Part shown: in pieces, positions 22,101 through 31,772 of the stretch
How positions within the stretch are numbered: the first letter of the stretch is position 1
How the letters are laid out: every line of letters begins with the position of its first letter
Assembly: GCA_963556145.1 (NCBI GenBank)
Contig: OY744471.1
Coordinates: 4,953,590-5,017,589 of the forward strand
Origin: Hygrocybe punicea
Taxonomy: Eukaryota; Basidiomycota; Agaricomycetes; Agaricales; Hygrophoraceae
DNA: 64,000 nucleotides
Direction of reading: 5' to 3'
The notes under the pieces: model-generated
Database searches by the model: none
Told to the model about the DNA's origin: nothing
The model's input: only the letters and a program-made list of their open reading frames with translations
Made by a program: the position numbers and the translations under genes

Positions 22101-23436
22101 CGATCGTGGTTCTGTTTTCGTCTCACGGTTTGTCACCGAATTATATTCCCTGATCGGTATCAAAGGACGTCCAACGACAGCATATCATCCACGTGCTGAT
22201 GGACAAACGGAACGGATGAACCAAGAACTCGAAATTTTCCTTCGATTTTTCACCAATTATCGACAAGACGATTGGCATGAATGGCTTGCCCTCGCAGAAT
22301 TTGCATTAGCCAATCGCGAATCTTCCGCCATCAAAACTTCCCCCTTCTTTGCGACACAAGGACAACATCCATGGACAGGTCTCATGCCTGATATACACAC
22401 ACCCATCGCAAACGAAGCCGTTCATGATTTCATTACACGAATGAAAACGATACAACAAAAGATCGGCGAAATAGCGGATGTCACGAAGCAAACAATGAAG
22501 GATAAGTATGACAGTCATGTCAAGAAAATTGTCTTTTCCCCTGGTGACAAAGTCTGGCTAAACGGAAAGAATTTAACCACAGATCGACCTAGCAAGAAGC
22601 TCGATAATCAGCAATTCGGTCCGTTTACCGTTCTCGACAAAATCGGTTCTTCATCGTACAAACTGAAATTACCGAAAACCTGGAAAATCTTCCCCATATT
22701 CAACGTCGCTCTCCTCTCCTCTTTTCGACCTCCTTCTTCTCCCATTCAACAAAAATACCATCTTCGACCCCCCCCCGAAATCATCGACAATGATGACCAT
22801 TACGAAATAGAACATATTCTCGACTCCCGTATTCGCCGAAATAAATTATATTACTTAGTTCATTGGCTCGATTATCCCCGCGACGAAGATTCCTGGATCC
22901 CGGCATCCGAAACCACATACTGCCAGGATCTCGTCAATGACTTCCATAGATTACATCCCAAAGCTCCATCTTTTTTATCTCTCCATTCCCTTTTTACTCT
23001 TCCCCCTTCCGTTATCCCCCCTTTTTCTTCTTCTTCCGTTTTACTTGCTATATATCCCAAAAACGCCACCCTCATCGCCAATCGTACAAAGAACCACGAA
23101 TTCCGAAAATACATCTTCCCCAATAATATCACCCACGCCTATCTTTACGAAACCGCCCCCGTCGATGCTGTCACCGCCATCATCGAAATCGCCCCCCCAA
23201 TCATTGCTCCTGCCGTGATTGCCAACGACAAAGGCATTGGCAATTCCGACTTCAACACCCGTGTCAAAGTTTGTCCGTACGCTTTCCCTATCTTACATTA
23301 CTATCGCCTTCCATCACCTATCCCCTCCGCCGCCCTTTCACATGATTATGACATTTCTACTCCTCATCGTTTTTCGTTGCTTCCTTCTTCGTTCACACGC
23401 GATCACCCCGTAAACCCCGATCACCTCGTTTATTAG
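19150..23436 (+). CDS. Gypsy Pol with chromodomain and ASCH-like C-terminal domain
   Basis: A 1,428-residue frame reached from Gag by -1 frameshift; the first codon is TTG. In order: a coiled N-terminus; aspartic protease with LIDCGCTICAID (about residue 186); reverse transcriptase with LVYMDDILIF (about 543); RNase H with IIECDASDYAIGAIL (about 688); integrase with its HHCC finger (HHDNPTAGH, then CTGCQQNK, about 855-900) and acidic residues in SVDMIGPL, ISDRGS and GQTERMNQE; a GPY-like region; and a chromodomain (about 1210-1275: EIEHILDSRI, YYLVHWLDYP, EDSWIPA). Unusually, about 150 more residues follow. They contain LLAIYPKNATLIANRTKNHE, FRKY and AYLYETAPVDAVTAIIEI, resembling an ASCH/PUA-like fold. 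There are no internal stops. Chromodomains in chromoviruses target integration; the role of the extra domain is unknown. Confidence 0.93.
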   Translation: MRKRREAQEATIAQLEKDVHVCKQFNGVFSKLKDLRNDLRQQPKEQPETKPKQESNTWRDTHVTADEDKTTKKKTTVESEFNAMETIVAIRSTTMGFALDLLLDYDVYGRWTEKISPGLVLSLNRRTIDEAVQWLVQNMPQESPHEPRTLEPIRAVTQKDSELRMALLVHGFVSVTQDGRQYPMTGLIDCGCTICAIDIGYVKAHNIPTKPYVNPFNSYMSDGTQPKTGQITEYCELQMRLGDHQELLRFAVTTLAKMDIFLGYDWLKKHNPEIDWRENEVKFSRCLSGCGKPSTIRSTEFNTVVWERPLWFDQVMEETMSPAHFCSFMTKSTELAINAQKQQKEKSFEELIPETYHEYRDVFEPSGFDELPARKPWDHAITLKPDAPDHHDCKLYPLSPIEKQDLDKFLDDNLKTGRIRPSKSPYASPFFFVSKKDAAERRPIQDYRWLNSWTVDDKYPLPLINDIINQLAEAKFFTKLDVRWGFNNVRIKEGDEHKAAFLTPKGLFEPTVMFFGLKNSPPTFQRLMNHVFRYEIREGWLLVYMDDILIFSKSLEENQRRTKQVLKIFRENNLFLKPKKCTFDKPKVDYLGLIVGEGQVQMDPVKTNAITDWPVPTNLTELQRFIGFLNFYRRFVENFSQIAAPLHRLTGKAKWDWTEEQQNAFDRLKTIITTDPILVLPTSDKKFIIECDASDYAIGAILSQEQSDGLFRPVAYMSTTMSPAERNYQIFDKELLAIIRSFEEWRHFLLGAKEQVDVFTDHRNLEYYRKPQDLTRRQARWIAFLQDYNFRLLYRKGSQNKKADLLSRRVDHKPKEIDNTGMVGLPNSLFIPPEQAIRQILHTSPTNDNIIALHHDNPTAGHPGRDKTIELISRTTTWPTIREDVERYINGCTGCQQNKPRRGKQLGQLFPHDVPPYNWHTISVDMIGPLPESHGFDAILVVVDKRSKHPIFVATNTTLTSEGWARLFRDHVFKRFGMPRFVISDRGSVFVSRFVTELYSLIGIKGRPTTAYHPRADGQTERMNQELEIFLRFFTNYRQDDWHEWLALAEFALANRESSAIKTSPFFATQGQHPWTGLMPDIHTPIANEAVHDFITRMKTIQQKIGEIADVTKQTMKDKYDSHVKKIVFSPGDKVWLNGKNLTTDRPSKKLDNQQFGPFTVLDKIGSSSYKLKLPKTWKIFPIFNVALLSSFRPPSSPIQQKYHLRPPPEIIDNDDHYEIEHILDSRIRRNKLYYLVHWLDYPRDEDSWIPASETTYCQDLVNDFHRLHPKAPSFLSLHSLFTLPPSVIPPFSSSSVLLAIYPKNATLIANRTKNHEFRKYIFPNNITHAYLYETAPVDAVTAIIEIAPPIIAPAVIANDKGIGNSDFNTRVKVCPYAFPILHYYRLPSPIPSAALSHDYDISTPHRFSLLPSSFTRDHPVNPDHLVY

Positions 23437-23517
23437 TTGTACCGGCCCTAATCTTCCCTTTCGTATATATCGTCTGTTCTCTTCTATTTCCTTTTTTCGC
23501 TCTTTGCCTTCCTCCCC

Positions 23518-24291
23518 ATGTCTGCCTCTGACGTTTATCTCCCTTCTTCCCCTTATTACCGTCTTCTTCCTCCTCGCTTTCGCATCCCTCGCTCGAAACG
23601 CCGCCTCTGCGATCGTGGTGTTCGCTTCGCTGTTGACCTCATGCGACCCTCTTCCTTCGGCTCCGTTCATCCAACGACGGCCATCGCCCATCTTGGCGTT
23701 GACCCGTTCTTCGCCCCACGATCCTTCTACTCCATGCGTCCCATTGGGCCTCCCCCTCCTGCTGTCCCTCCCACCGTTCCCGTCTGGTTCACCGATGATC
23801 CCGTGGATCCCTACCGCGAATTCATCGACTGCGCTGCCTTGTATGATTCCGTTTTCCCTCCGGTTAATCGGGACGATTCCCCTTGTTCCGGGGGTATTGT
23901 TACGTTTGTTACGTTTTACCCCGATTTAACCCCCGCTTCCGACCCCGACGTCCCTGACTCAACGTCACAAGACAACATCATAACCTGGGTCCGGAACATC
24001 GTCGAAGACAACCAACGACGGTATCCCAATCCCCGTGATTACCCTCATCAACCGATCACCGCCGATACATCATACACGTTAATTCAAGCACTCAATAACA
24101 CCGCGCAACACAATCATCGGATCAGCTGTCTGCTGACACCGGACCTGCAACACAGCCGTTGGCCACCTCGTTGGCACCCCAAAACGCATAGACCCCGAAG
24201 CCAAGCAAGACGCCGTTCGTCCCGGAGCTTATCCTCCACGCAGCCACGCATGACGAAGAAGCCGGCCCTGAAGTTGTTCACTAGTATATAA
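23518..24291 (+). CDS. Third ORF of the Gypsy element, running into U3
   Basis: A 257-codon frame in the env position. It starts 81 bp after Pol, crosses the polypurine tract (the SPCSGGIV region) and continues 385 nt into the 3' LTR. It ends at TAA 24289-24291, which is the last part of the TATATAA promoter box. I know no family for it. The N-terminal half is Pro/Arg-rich without signal peptide or clear membrane segment, and the C-terminal third is basic. The LTR portion is also open in the 5' LTR (17325-17709). It could be a real accessory protein or a chance frame in CG-rich DNA. Confidence 0.4.
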   Translation: MSASDVYLPSSPYYRLLPPRFRIPRSKRRLCDRGVRFAVDLMRPSSFGSVHPTTAIAHLGVDPFFAPRSFYSMRPIGPPPPAVPPTVPVWFTDDPVDPYREFIDCAALYDSVFPPVNRDDSPCSGGIVTFVTFYPDLTPASDPDVPDSTSQDNIITWVRNIVEDNQRRYPNPRDYPHQPITADTSYTLIQALNNTAQHNHRISCLLTPDLQHSRWPPRWHPKTHRPRSQARRRSSRSLSSTQPRMTKKPALKLFTSI

Positions 24292-24472
24292 TCATTGACA
24301 TTCGTAGTCAATAACTTTAAGTTTAGTATAGCTACTCTTCCCCCGATCGCTACCACGAAACCCAGATACTTCTCCCCCCCTGTCCGTTTGTACTTGCTTC
24401 CCTCTATCCACGCATCCTCGTTTGGTTTATTATTGCCGGAGTTCGTCGCTATAAGAACAGCGATCCGTAACA
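23907..24472 (+). repeat. Gypsy 3' LTR
   Basis: 566 bp, matching 17325-17890 except for two CG/TG differences. It is preceded by a G-rich tract (CCGGGGGTAT) and by an extra TGTTACGTT (23898-23906), a 9-bp tandem duplication of the LTR start that the 5' LTR lacks. Confidence 0.92.
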
Positions 24473-25417
24473 TGCGCTCAAGAATGCATATGCTATGGTT
24501 GTTTCCATGCTGACTTTTTCCTTTTGTTTTGCTGTGGATGATTCCGTTGGTCTCTGTACATCAAGCAGTTCACGTATCTCACGTTGTGTCAGTTGTGCAC
24601 GTGGGTTGTTTAACTGTCGGTAATCATGGTCGACTCCTTGTGTTGCTCTCCTTGGGTATGTTACTTCACTTTCCAGTCTGCAAATGGCCTTTCCAGTGCC
24701 TTCATAGTGGGTTCCGGTGGTTCCAGAGTTTGTGAGTCATCAGATTCACTCTGCTCCCCCTCGAATTGCAAACCTGGTAAGTCAGATACAATCCGGACTT
24801 CCTGTAATGCCCCATCTTTGTGAAATGCAACATTCCATGACATTTTAACAGTCTGCTGATATGCATGCTGCATGTCTGAGGTCCGATTCACATATTTTAC
24901 ATATTTTTATTGGTTAGTTTTTGTTATGTACTTATTGTAGCACAACAAGTACAAATAAAATAGATTAGATCCTCCCTTTCACCATCATTTTCGAGAGCTC
25001 GAAGCCTCCCTTGGATCAGTCCTCGCACACCACACTTAGACCCTCTCTCAGTGTATCACCGCGTCGCAGCATCATAGTATTTGATAGCCTTCTGCGACTC
25101 CACAAATCCTACAAACTTCATCTGAGCTGATTGCGGTGCCAGCTTTGATCGTTTTCCGCCTTGATATAAGACCCAAACATCACATCCAAACTCCCAGAAA
25201 TGCGATACATCTGGCTTCTTGCCAGTCCAGGCTTCATGCAGAGTCATTCTGTCTAGAGCCTCGGTGGGGGATCGGTTTTGAATATATGCCGCATGTGCAA
25301 TGGCTTCCAGCCAAAGGAATGCAGGCAGGTTTTTAGCGATCAACATCATGCGGGCTAACTCCGGTAACATGCGATTAAATCTTTCCACCATTCCATGTTG
25401 CGAGGGTGAGTAAGGGG

Positions 25418-25618
25418 TAGTGTTGCCTAAACTCAGCTGGTCAGAAAAAGCTGATCCTGGTCCTGATTTTTTGATGCACAACCAGCTTTCTCACTGACTG
25501 ATATTTGGTAGCTATAGACCATAGCTACCAAATATCAGTCAGTGAGAAAGCTGGTTGTGCATCAAAAAATCAGGACCAGGATCAGCTTTTTCTGACCAGC
25601 TGAGTTTAGGCAACACTA
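25418..25618. mobile_element. 201-bp hairpin MITE, TAGTGTTGCCTAAA family, copy 1
   Basis: Almost perfectly self-complementary, with ends TAGTGTTGCCTAAACTCAG and the inverse, a short central loop near 25510, and a perfect TSD GTAAGGGG (25410-25417, 25619-25626). A same-length relative is at 60896-61096. Confidence 0.93.
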
Positions 25619-25831
25619 GTAAGGGGCCATTGTTTCGATGACAATTCCCTTCTCTGCTGCCCATCTCTCAACTTCTTTGTTGACGAGTTCCTTTTCGTTA
25701 TCGAACCACAAATATTTAGGGTTTTGATCAAACTTCTTCTCGATTGTGTTTACATAAGCCTTGATGCGTTCCATCACCTGACTTTTCTGTTTCATGAATA
25801 GAGGGGTTACGGTGTGTACCAATGGAGTAGG

Positions 25832-25966
25832 ACTAGATGTCCTACTCACTACGAGGTCATGGTCATAGCATGATCTATCTCTGTCATCTGACTAATCCTA
25901 CCACAAACCATCTATCTACGACTAGATCACGTGACTAACGTAATCCTCCTACTACACCGCATCGTC
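25832..25966 (-). repeat. Short LTR-like repeat (TGTAGTAGG family)
   Basis: On the minus strand it starts TGTAGTAGGAGG, contains GTCACGTGATC and ends near CTAGTCCTACT. Relatives are at 48482-48636 and 54449-54615. I read these as solo LTRs of a short element. The TSD is not clean here and the boundaries are approximate. Confidence 0.55.
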
Positions 25967-26201
25967 CATGAATGAGATATAATATCTCAATCCTCCAATA
26001 GACTCTATGCGTGCTGGGCCCCAGACGTTGCTCAAAGTCCACTCTGTGGCGACTTTTTATCATCCATCGGCCTCTTTTGGAAATGGCTGGACAGCTTGCT
26101 TTGCCTGAATGCAAGCCTCACAAGTTCAGGAAGGGACACTCCCTTTGTTGATTTCTAGACCTGTGACTAACCCCTTCTTCTGCAGGGTCTCGAGTCCGCT
26201 C

Positions 26202-26572
26202 TAGTGTTGCCACGACTATAGCCGATGATTTTTGAAAAATTGCCTTTTTAGGCCAGTAAAATTAGCTAAAATTATGAAAATATTTGAGGAGATGAGCAAA
26301 GCCAAAAGCTAAGGGGTCACTTAAGGGTGCTAAGAATTTGGTGCTCAATCTTCAGAGTTATTCAACCATAGCTGTTGAGTCTAGTCAGCTACAGTCCAAC
26401 AGCTATCCTTGAATAACTCTGAAAAATGAGCCCCAAATTCTTAGCGCCCTTAAGTGACCCCTCAGCTTTTGGCTTTGCCCATCTCCTCAAATATTTTCAT
26501 AATTTTAGCTAATTTTACTAGCCTAAAAAGGCAATTTTTCAAAAAACATCGGCTATAGTTGTGGCAACACTA
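26202..26572. mobile_element. 371-bp hairpin MITE, TAGTGTTGCCACGAC family
   Basis: A long inverted repeat with ends TAGTGTTGCCACGACTATAG and the matching inverse, and a perfect TSD GTCCGCTC (26194-26201, 26573-26580). It shares TAGTGTTGCCAC with the outermost MITE at 14934. Confidence 0.92.
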
Positions 26573-27826
26573 GTCCGCTCATTCTGATGTGTCTGTATAG
26601 GTGGTGCCATTCATCCCAAGACATTTTCTTCGACGTGGCTACATTTGCCTTTTCTGGCATGCGGGATTGCACTCAGGCGTTCAAACGGTATAGTTGTCCA
26701 TCTTTCCATCCTATTCCAACAAGTTTATTCTCCTTCGTATAGAGCTTGCATATTCCGTTGCGGAAGTTAACCCATCCACTGCTTTCATCGAACTGGCTCA
26801 GTGATAGTAGCAAGTTCCATGACTCCGGTACATGTAGTATGTCTCATAGCTGATGCTGTACGTCCTTTCCGTCTACTGTGAAGTGTAAAATGACGGTTCC
26901 GCAACCAAGAGCTTGAGTGGCTACCTTTCCTAGTCCTTGAACGGTAGCTTCGTCCAGAGTTATGTAAGTGATGAATGCATTTTGTGAATTGCTGATGTGA
27001 CTTGTTGTTCTGGAATCCAATAACCAATTGTAGTTTGAAACATTTTCTGTATTCACTGCATATGCTACATCCTGTAACATATTATTGACATTGTCTGCAG
27101 CTTGATTCGATCCGTTCCAGTGATTTCCACCCTTTCCGGTGCCCTTTCCTTTCCCTTTTGGCCCATGCCCTTCCTGTCCGCCACCTTTAGACCAGCAATC
27201 TTTCACCATATGTCCCTTTTTGTGGCAGTTGAAGCATTCCATCTTGGAATTGGCCACCTTCTGCTTTCCATTACCCTTTCCGTCGTGCTTTCCAGTGAAC
27301 CTCCTGTGCATAGCGACATTGTTAGGATTTCCACTGTGCTCATGGCACCTGTGGTCTTCCTTTAATAGGATCGCAACTAATTCATGTGACGTCAGTGATG
27401 TTCTGTCCTCCTTCGAGCCTAAGTACACTGATGTATACAAGTCCCAGCTTTCTGGTAAAGAGGATACAAGTATCATTGCAAAATCTTTGTCAGAAATGAG
27501 GCTTCCCATCAAGTGGAGTTCCTCCTGCAGTTTCTGGAGTTTCAATATGTGCTCAATTAGGTTGAATCCTTCTTCGGCAATTGACCGGTACAGTGCTGGT
27601 TGTGTCGCTAGTATTCTGAGCTTCCCCCTGGATTCCTTTACCAAGGTTAGCTGCTTCCACATCTCACTCGCTGTGTGCATGCCAATGATATGTATCATTT
27701 CTGCATCACCAATTGTGAGCTCGATCTGCATCCTCATCTTGGCGTCTCTGTTGCACCATTTCTTCATTGCCTCGGATTCCACTGATTTTGGATGGGAAGT
27801 GTCCACCGGGATAGGGGCTTTGATTC

Positions 27827-28094
27827 TAGTGTTGGGGAAGTTCGGTCTCAGACCGATCCAAACCTGGTTTAGACTGAACCAAAACCGCTGGTCTCGGTTT
27901 CGGTTTGGGAATTTCCAGCGGAGACCGAACCATTCGGTTTCAGTTTGGTGGACTTGGCGGTGGGCCGAAACCATTTCAAACTCAGTTTGAACCGCAAACC
28001 GATATCCATTTGGCTGACTTTGAAAGTCACCCAAAGTCACCAAAGGTAGGTCAAATGAGGACAACAGACCACTACCACTACCACCACGACTACC

Positions 28095-28127
<33 letters not shown>

Positions 28128-29562
28128 CCAATGATGAAAATGATGACGATAACCACCACAATGGCCACAACCACCACGTCAGACACCAACCATCACGTCA
28201 GACACCAACCACCATGTCGGACACCAACCACCACCATGTCAAATGTGTCCAAGACATGTGTTAACGGAGGGTCAACCAGGTGGAATGAGCAGCAGGGGGT
28301 GGTGCGTCCACCCCCGCTGCTTCCTGGTATGTTTTTTTTTCATTGTCTTTTTTTCATTATTTTTATTCTTATAACAGAACACAACACTGCACCCACCACA
28401 GCCACCACCACCACTACAACAACAACAACAACAATGATTACCACCACAATGGCTGCAACCACCAGGATGGCCACAACCAACCACATCGGACACCAACAAC
28501 AACACATCCAAGACATGTGCGCATGCAAAGGAACATGAACAGGGTGGAGTTGCAGTCAACAAGATGGAACAGGCAGCGGGGGGTGGTGCATCCACCCCCA
28601 CTCCTTCATAGGGAAATGCAGGGGTAATCCCAGGATACATTTGTCTGTATCCATACTCATACTTGCCACAGATACGGATACAATATCCGCGGATTTTACC
28701 CACGGATTCCTGAGCAAAATGAGCCAGAGATCACCTGAAATGGTCAAGAATTGACTGAGATAAAGTCCAATCAATGTTTAGTCTCTATCTCAGTTAATTC
28801 TTGACCGTTTTAGACGATCTCCGGCTCATTTTGAAGCCCACAGATACGAGAATCTGTATCCGTACTCGTACTCTTAAGAATACGGATACCTGCGGATCAG
28901 GGATTACCCTTATCCCTGCATTTCCCTACTCCTTCAAGGTATGTTATTTTATTGATGTTTCTATTGATTTTATTCATACATAACAGAACGCGACACATAC
29001 CACCACCACCATCACCACCACGCATCACCACCACCACCACCACCACAGAAAACGGCCAATGCAGCCAATGCTGGTTCAACCCGCCTGTCAATGCACATAC
29101 AATGTGTATGACATGTATGACGTGTCTGGACACCCACACGAAGAGGATCCTATGCCACCACCACCACGTGTCTGCCGAAAACAACCAACATTGGTTCAAC
29201 CCGCCTGTCATCGCATGCACAACACGTATGATGTGTCCAGACAGCCATGCGAAGAGCCGCGCATACGGCTCAATGCCTGCGCAAGGTGTGCCAGCACCCC
29301 AGCACCTCAATCACATCTCGCACACAGGTTAGCCATGTTGATTGATGTGCACAACACTGTTGTGAGGTCAGAGTGGTGCAGGGTGACTGACCACCCAGCG
29401 GTTCGCAGTTCAAACCACATTTGAACTGAAACCAAACCGATGTAAACGGTTTACATCAGTTTCGGTTTCAGTTCAGGATTGTTCAGCAGGAACTGAATGG
29501 TTCGGTTCCGGTTTGGGGCACAAAGGCCCAAAACCGGACCAAACTGAACTTCTCCAACACTA
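27827..29562. mobile_element. Non-autonomous hAT element, TAGTGTTGGGG family, copy 2
   Basis: Ends are TAGTGTTGGGGAAGTTCGGT and the inverse AACTTCTCCAACACTA. Flanks TTTGATTC (27819-27826) and TTCGATTC (29563-29570) agree at 7 of 8 positions. The interior resembles copy 1 at 8713-11616, with AAC (28095-28127) and CAC (29003-29046) simple repeats, GGGGTGG hairpin modules and one dispersed palindrome (29316-29367). It is interrupted by the MITE at 28609-28928. Confidence 0.9.
28609..28928. mobile_element. 320-bp fold-back MITE, TAGGGAAATGCAGGGG ends
   Basis: Ends are TAGGGAAATGCAGGGGTAAT and the near-inverse, with a perfect TSD CTCCTTCA (28601-28608, 28929-28936). The core inverted repeat (GAGCCAGAGATCACCTG and its inverse) is also found in the MITE at 58580-58906. 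Confidence 0.92.
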
Positions 29563-30113
29563 TTCGATTCAGCATCAATGTATGTCTCTAACCCAAGATC
29601 CCATGGCACGGCTAACATCTGTCTCTTCCATGCCATCCAATTGTTTCCCTTCAATAACTCGATCCAGTAGGATCCTGATGTGTGCGTGACTTCTAGTAAA
29701 ATGCAGGGGTTTTCTCCCAATGTATAATGGATTTAATTTGTGATTTTTATTACAAGATGAATTCTTGGAAAAGTGCTGATGCTTCTACATAGCAAGGTAA
29801 ATATAATACATACCAACAAGTTTGATTATCCAGGGGTACAAAAATTCTCAATGCAATCATATCTAATTCTGCTTTTAAAGCCCAGGAGTACAAATTACCC
29901 CTGAAAACTCAGACCATTTTGAGTTTGAGGGGTATTTTGTACCCTGGGCTTTAAAAGCAGAATTAGATATGATTGCATTGAGAATTTTTGTACCCCTGGA
30001 TAATCAAACTTGTTGGTATGTATTATATTTACCTTGCTATGTAAAAACATCAGCACTTTTCCAAGAATTCATCTTGTAATAAAAATCACAAATTAAATCC
30101 ATTATACATTGTG

Positions 30114-31772
30114 TGTTACGGATCGCTTCTGCAGCGGGCTCCGGCAACAATCAACTTAACTGGGTGGTGGTTTCCAGGGGAGAGAAGAGCAGTTTTCATT
30201 GTTGCTTATAGCTAAGACAACACTGCTAAGAAGGGGGGGTCAAGGTCCAATGTCATTGCGAGCCGTGGGGGTTACCCAAAACAAGATGAGTCTGCCCCAA
30301 GAACCAGACTAAACGTAAAGAAAGGAAAAGAAGAAAAAGTCCGAACCAACAACAAGAACAGTATATATAGTGACTGGTCTTGAGGGGAGGTAAATAGAAA
30401 TACAACCATGAAGCCACAACATGTCCAACTCTACCATGTGTTCACCATGAGGCGCACATGAGGCGTCCTCATGTCGATGTTCTCGCGATCCAACTGGAGG
30501 CCCGGGTGTCATTGAGGGAGAGGTGAGGTCCAGATGACTCGGATGATTTGTCATCGGATCATGTGATGTGCAGAATTGCCTATTCGGGGTCTACACTTGC
30601 TGTAACAAGCAAGTGTGCAGTTTGGCAAGTGCATTGCACGGTCGGGTCGAAGATGGGTATCGTCCAGTGTGGGGTTGGTGATGAGAGTGTCTTGAGGTAG
30701 TGTGGATATAGTGGCAAGGTTGGTATGAAAGAAAATGAAGGAATGTATAGAGGAAAAAACCAACTAGGACAGTGGGCTAGTCGAGGTCAGACATGTGAAC
30801 AGCATAAGCTGTACCGGATGACGATGTCTGTGTCAATGACGTATCGAGGGGCGGTGTCTTGTCCTGTTTGTAGAACAAGAAGGTCCACTTGATGTCGGTA
30901 TTCGTCCAAGAAAGGGTATCATTGTAAACGAGTGTGGGAGGTATCGAGATCATCGATGGAAAAGGATAAATGAATGTGGGTCCAGGTTTCGAGTCATGGG
31001 CACAGGTGACAAGCTGTGGGAACAAGTCGTCGGGTACTGCAATGAAGCGATGTCGTGCGAACAATATGCAATAGGGGTTGGTTCACTGTTCGGGGAAGTC
31101 GTATGGTCTGTGGTCGAAGTCCAAAAGAATGTGCTTCGGCAATGGTCGGATTGGAGGGAACAGTGAAATGTCCTGTGATCAGGGATTGTTCAGAGTTCGC
31201 ATGCAGGTGAGGAATGTCGTCGGATCGTCAGGGAGGATAATGGTGGGCACAGGGTACGAATATGGAAACCAAATATCCGGGAATGGCAATTGTCAATTAT
31301 GTGTCGATATATTGTCAAGGTGGAAGTCAGAAGTATCAATGGCGGAAGGGTTTCGGTGCCGATGCCAAAGATAGATCATAACAAGGTAGAAACCGATCAG
31401 GAAGGTGATGGCAATGCTGCCAATAACAATTACGGTAATGAGCTGTGTCGGGAGTACAGCCATTGTGATCAGTTTGTCGTGGGATAGCGTAAACAAGATA
31501 TCGAAGGGAAAAGACAATGTCGGTGACGTCCATCGGCAAGGAGACTATTCGGGTACAACAAGGTCACGTGGGAGATGTCCATGGTCGGTCTGGATTGTTC
31601 TAGAAGAAGGGACAAAAAGAGAACAAGAATAAGAAAATACAAGGATGTCCAAATGAAGAAATAATGACGTTGAAAGGAAGACAAAGGACAAAAAGAAATG
31701 AAAAAGGAAGGTGTGCAGTGCAGAATCGTCATGGTGGGTATCGGGGTTGGAAGCGGAGTTGGAAACGTAACA
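30114..31772 (-). repeat. 3' LTR of the pol-less element
   Basis: A 1,659-bp copy. TATATATA near 30362-30369 lies upstream (minus strand) of ACGTTTAGTCT (30306-30316 on plus as AGACTAAACGT), the predicted RNA start. A hairpin with ACACTTGCT arms lies at 30593-30617. Confidence 0.9.

Larger units (their letters stand above)
17325..24472 (+). mobile_element. Young chromodomain Ty3/Gypsy retrotransposon
   Basis: The LTRs at 17325-17890 and 23907-24472 are each 566 bp, start TGTTACG and end CGTAACA, with a perfect 5-bp TSD TGCGC (17320-17324, 24473-24477). I find only two LTR differences, both CG in the 3' LTR and TG in the 5' LTR, so insertion is recent. Gag and Pol are intact, with a -1 frameshift between them. 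The primer-binding site (17893-17903) is complementary over 11 nt to 17737-17747 in the LTR, about 34 nt after a TATATAA box, predicting self-priming as in Tf1. It sits in Copia pol on the opposite strand. Confidence 0.95.
24473..26843 (-). pseudogene. Copia integrase region, interrupted
   Basis: Minus-strand fragments of Copia integrase. 25619-25849 carries HTVTPLFMKQKSQVMERI and the second acidic motif LWFDNEKELVNKEVERWA. 25056-25417 carries TTPYSPSQHGMVERFNRML with the catalytic Glu, then FLWLEAIAHAAYIQNRSPT and EAWTGKKPDVSHFWEFGCDV. Two hairpin MITEs (25418-25618 and 26202-26572) and a short LTR-like repeat (25832-25966) split it, and the part nearest the RT is frame-broken. It is a relic. 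Confidence 0.85.
26844..29693 (-). pseudogene. Copia Gag and protease, interrupted
   Basis: The gag coding starts at an ATG at 36535-36537 and continues at 29693 after the fold-back insertion. The segment 29563-29693 (SYWIELLKGNNWMAWKRQML) runs to the hAT copy at 29562 and resumes from 27826 down. There follow WKQLTLVKES-type gag motifs, a zinc knuckle CFNCHKKGHMVKDC (about 27225), a Gly/Lys-rich linker, and the protease motif near 27015. The protease motif reads LLDSRTTSH instead of the usual DSGATSH, so its active site is altered. Confidence 0.87.

Noticed and set aside
30309..31374. A set of frames repeated identically at 35030-36095
   Set aside because: They are LTR sequence present twice, not a duplicated gene cluster.
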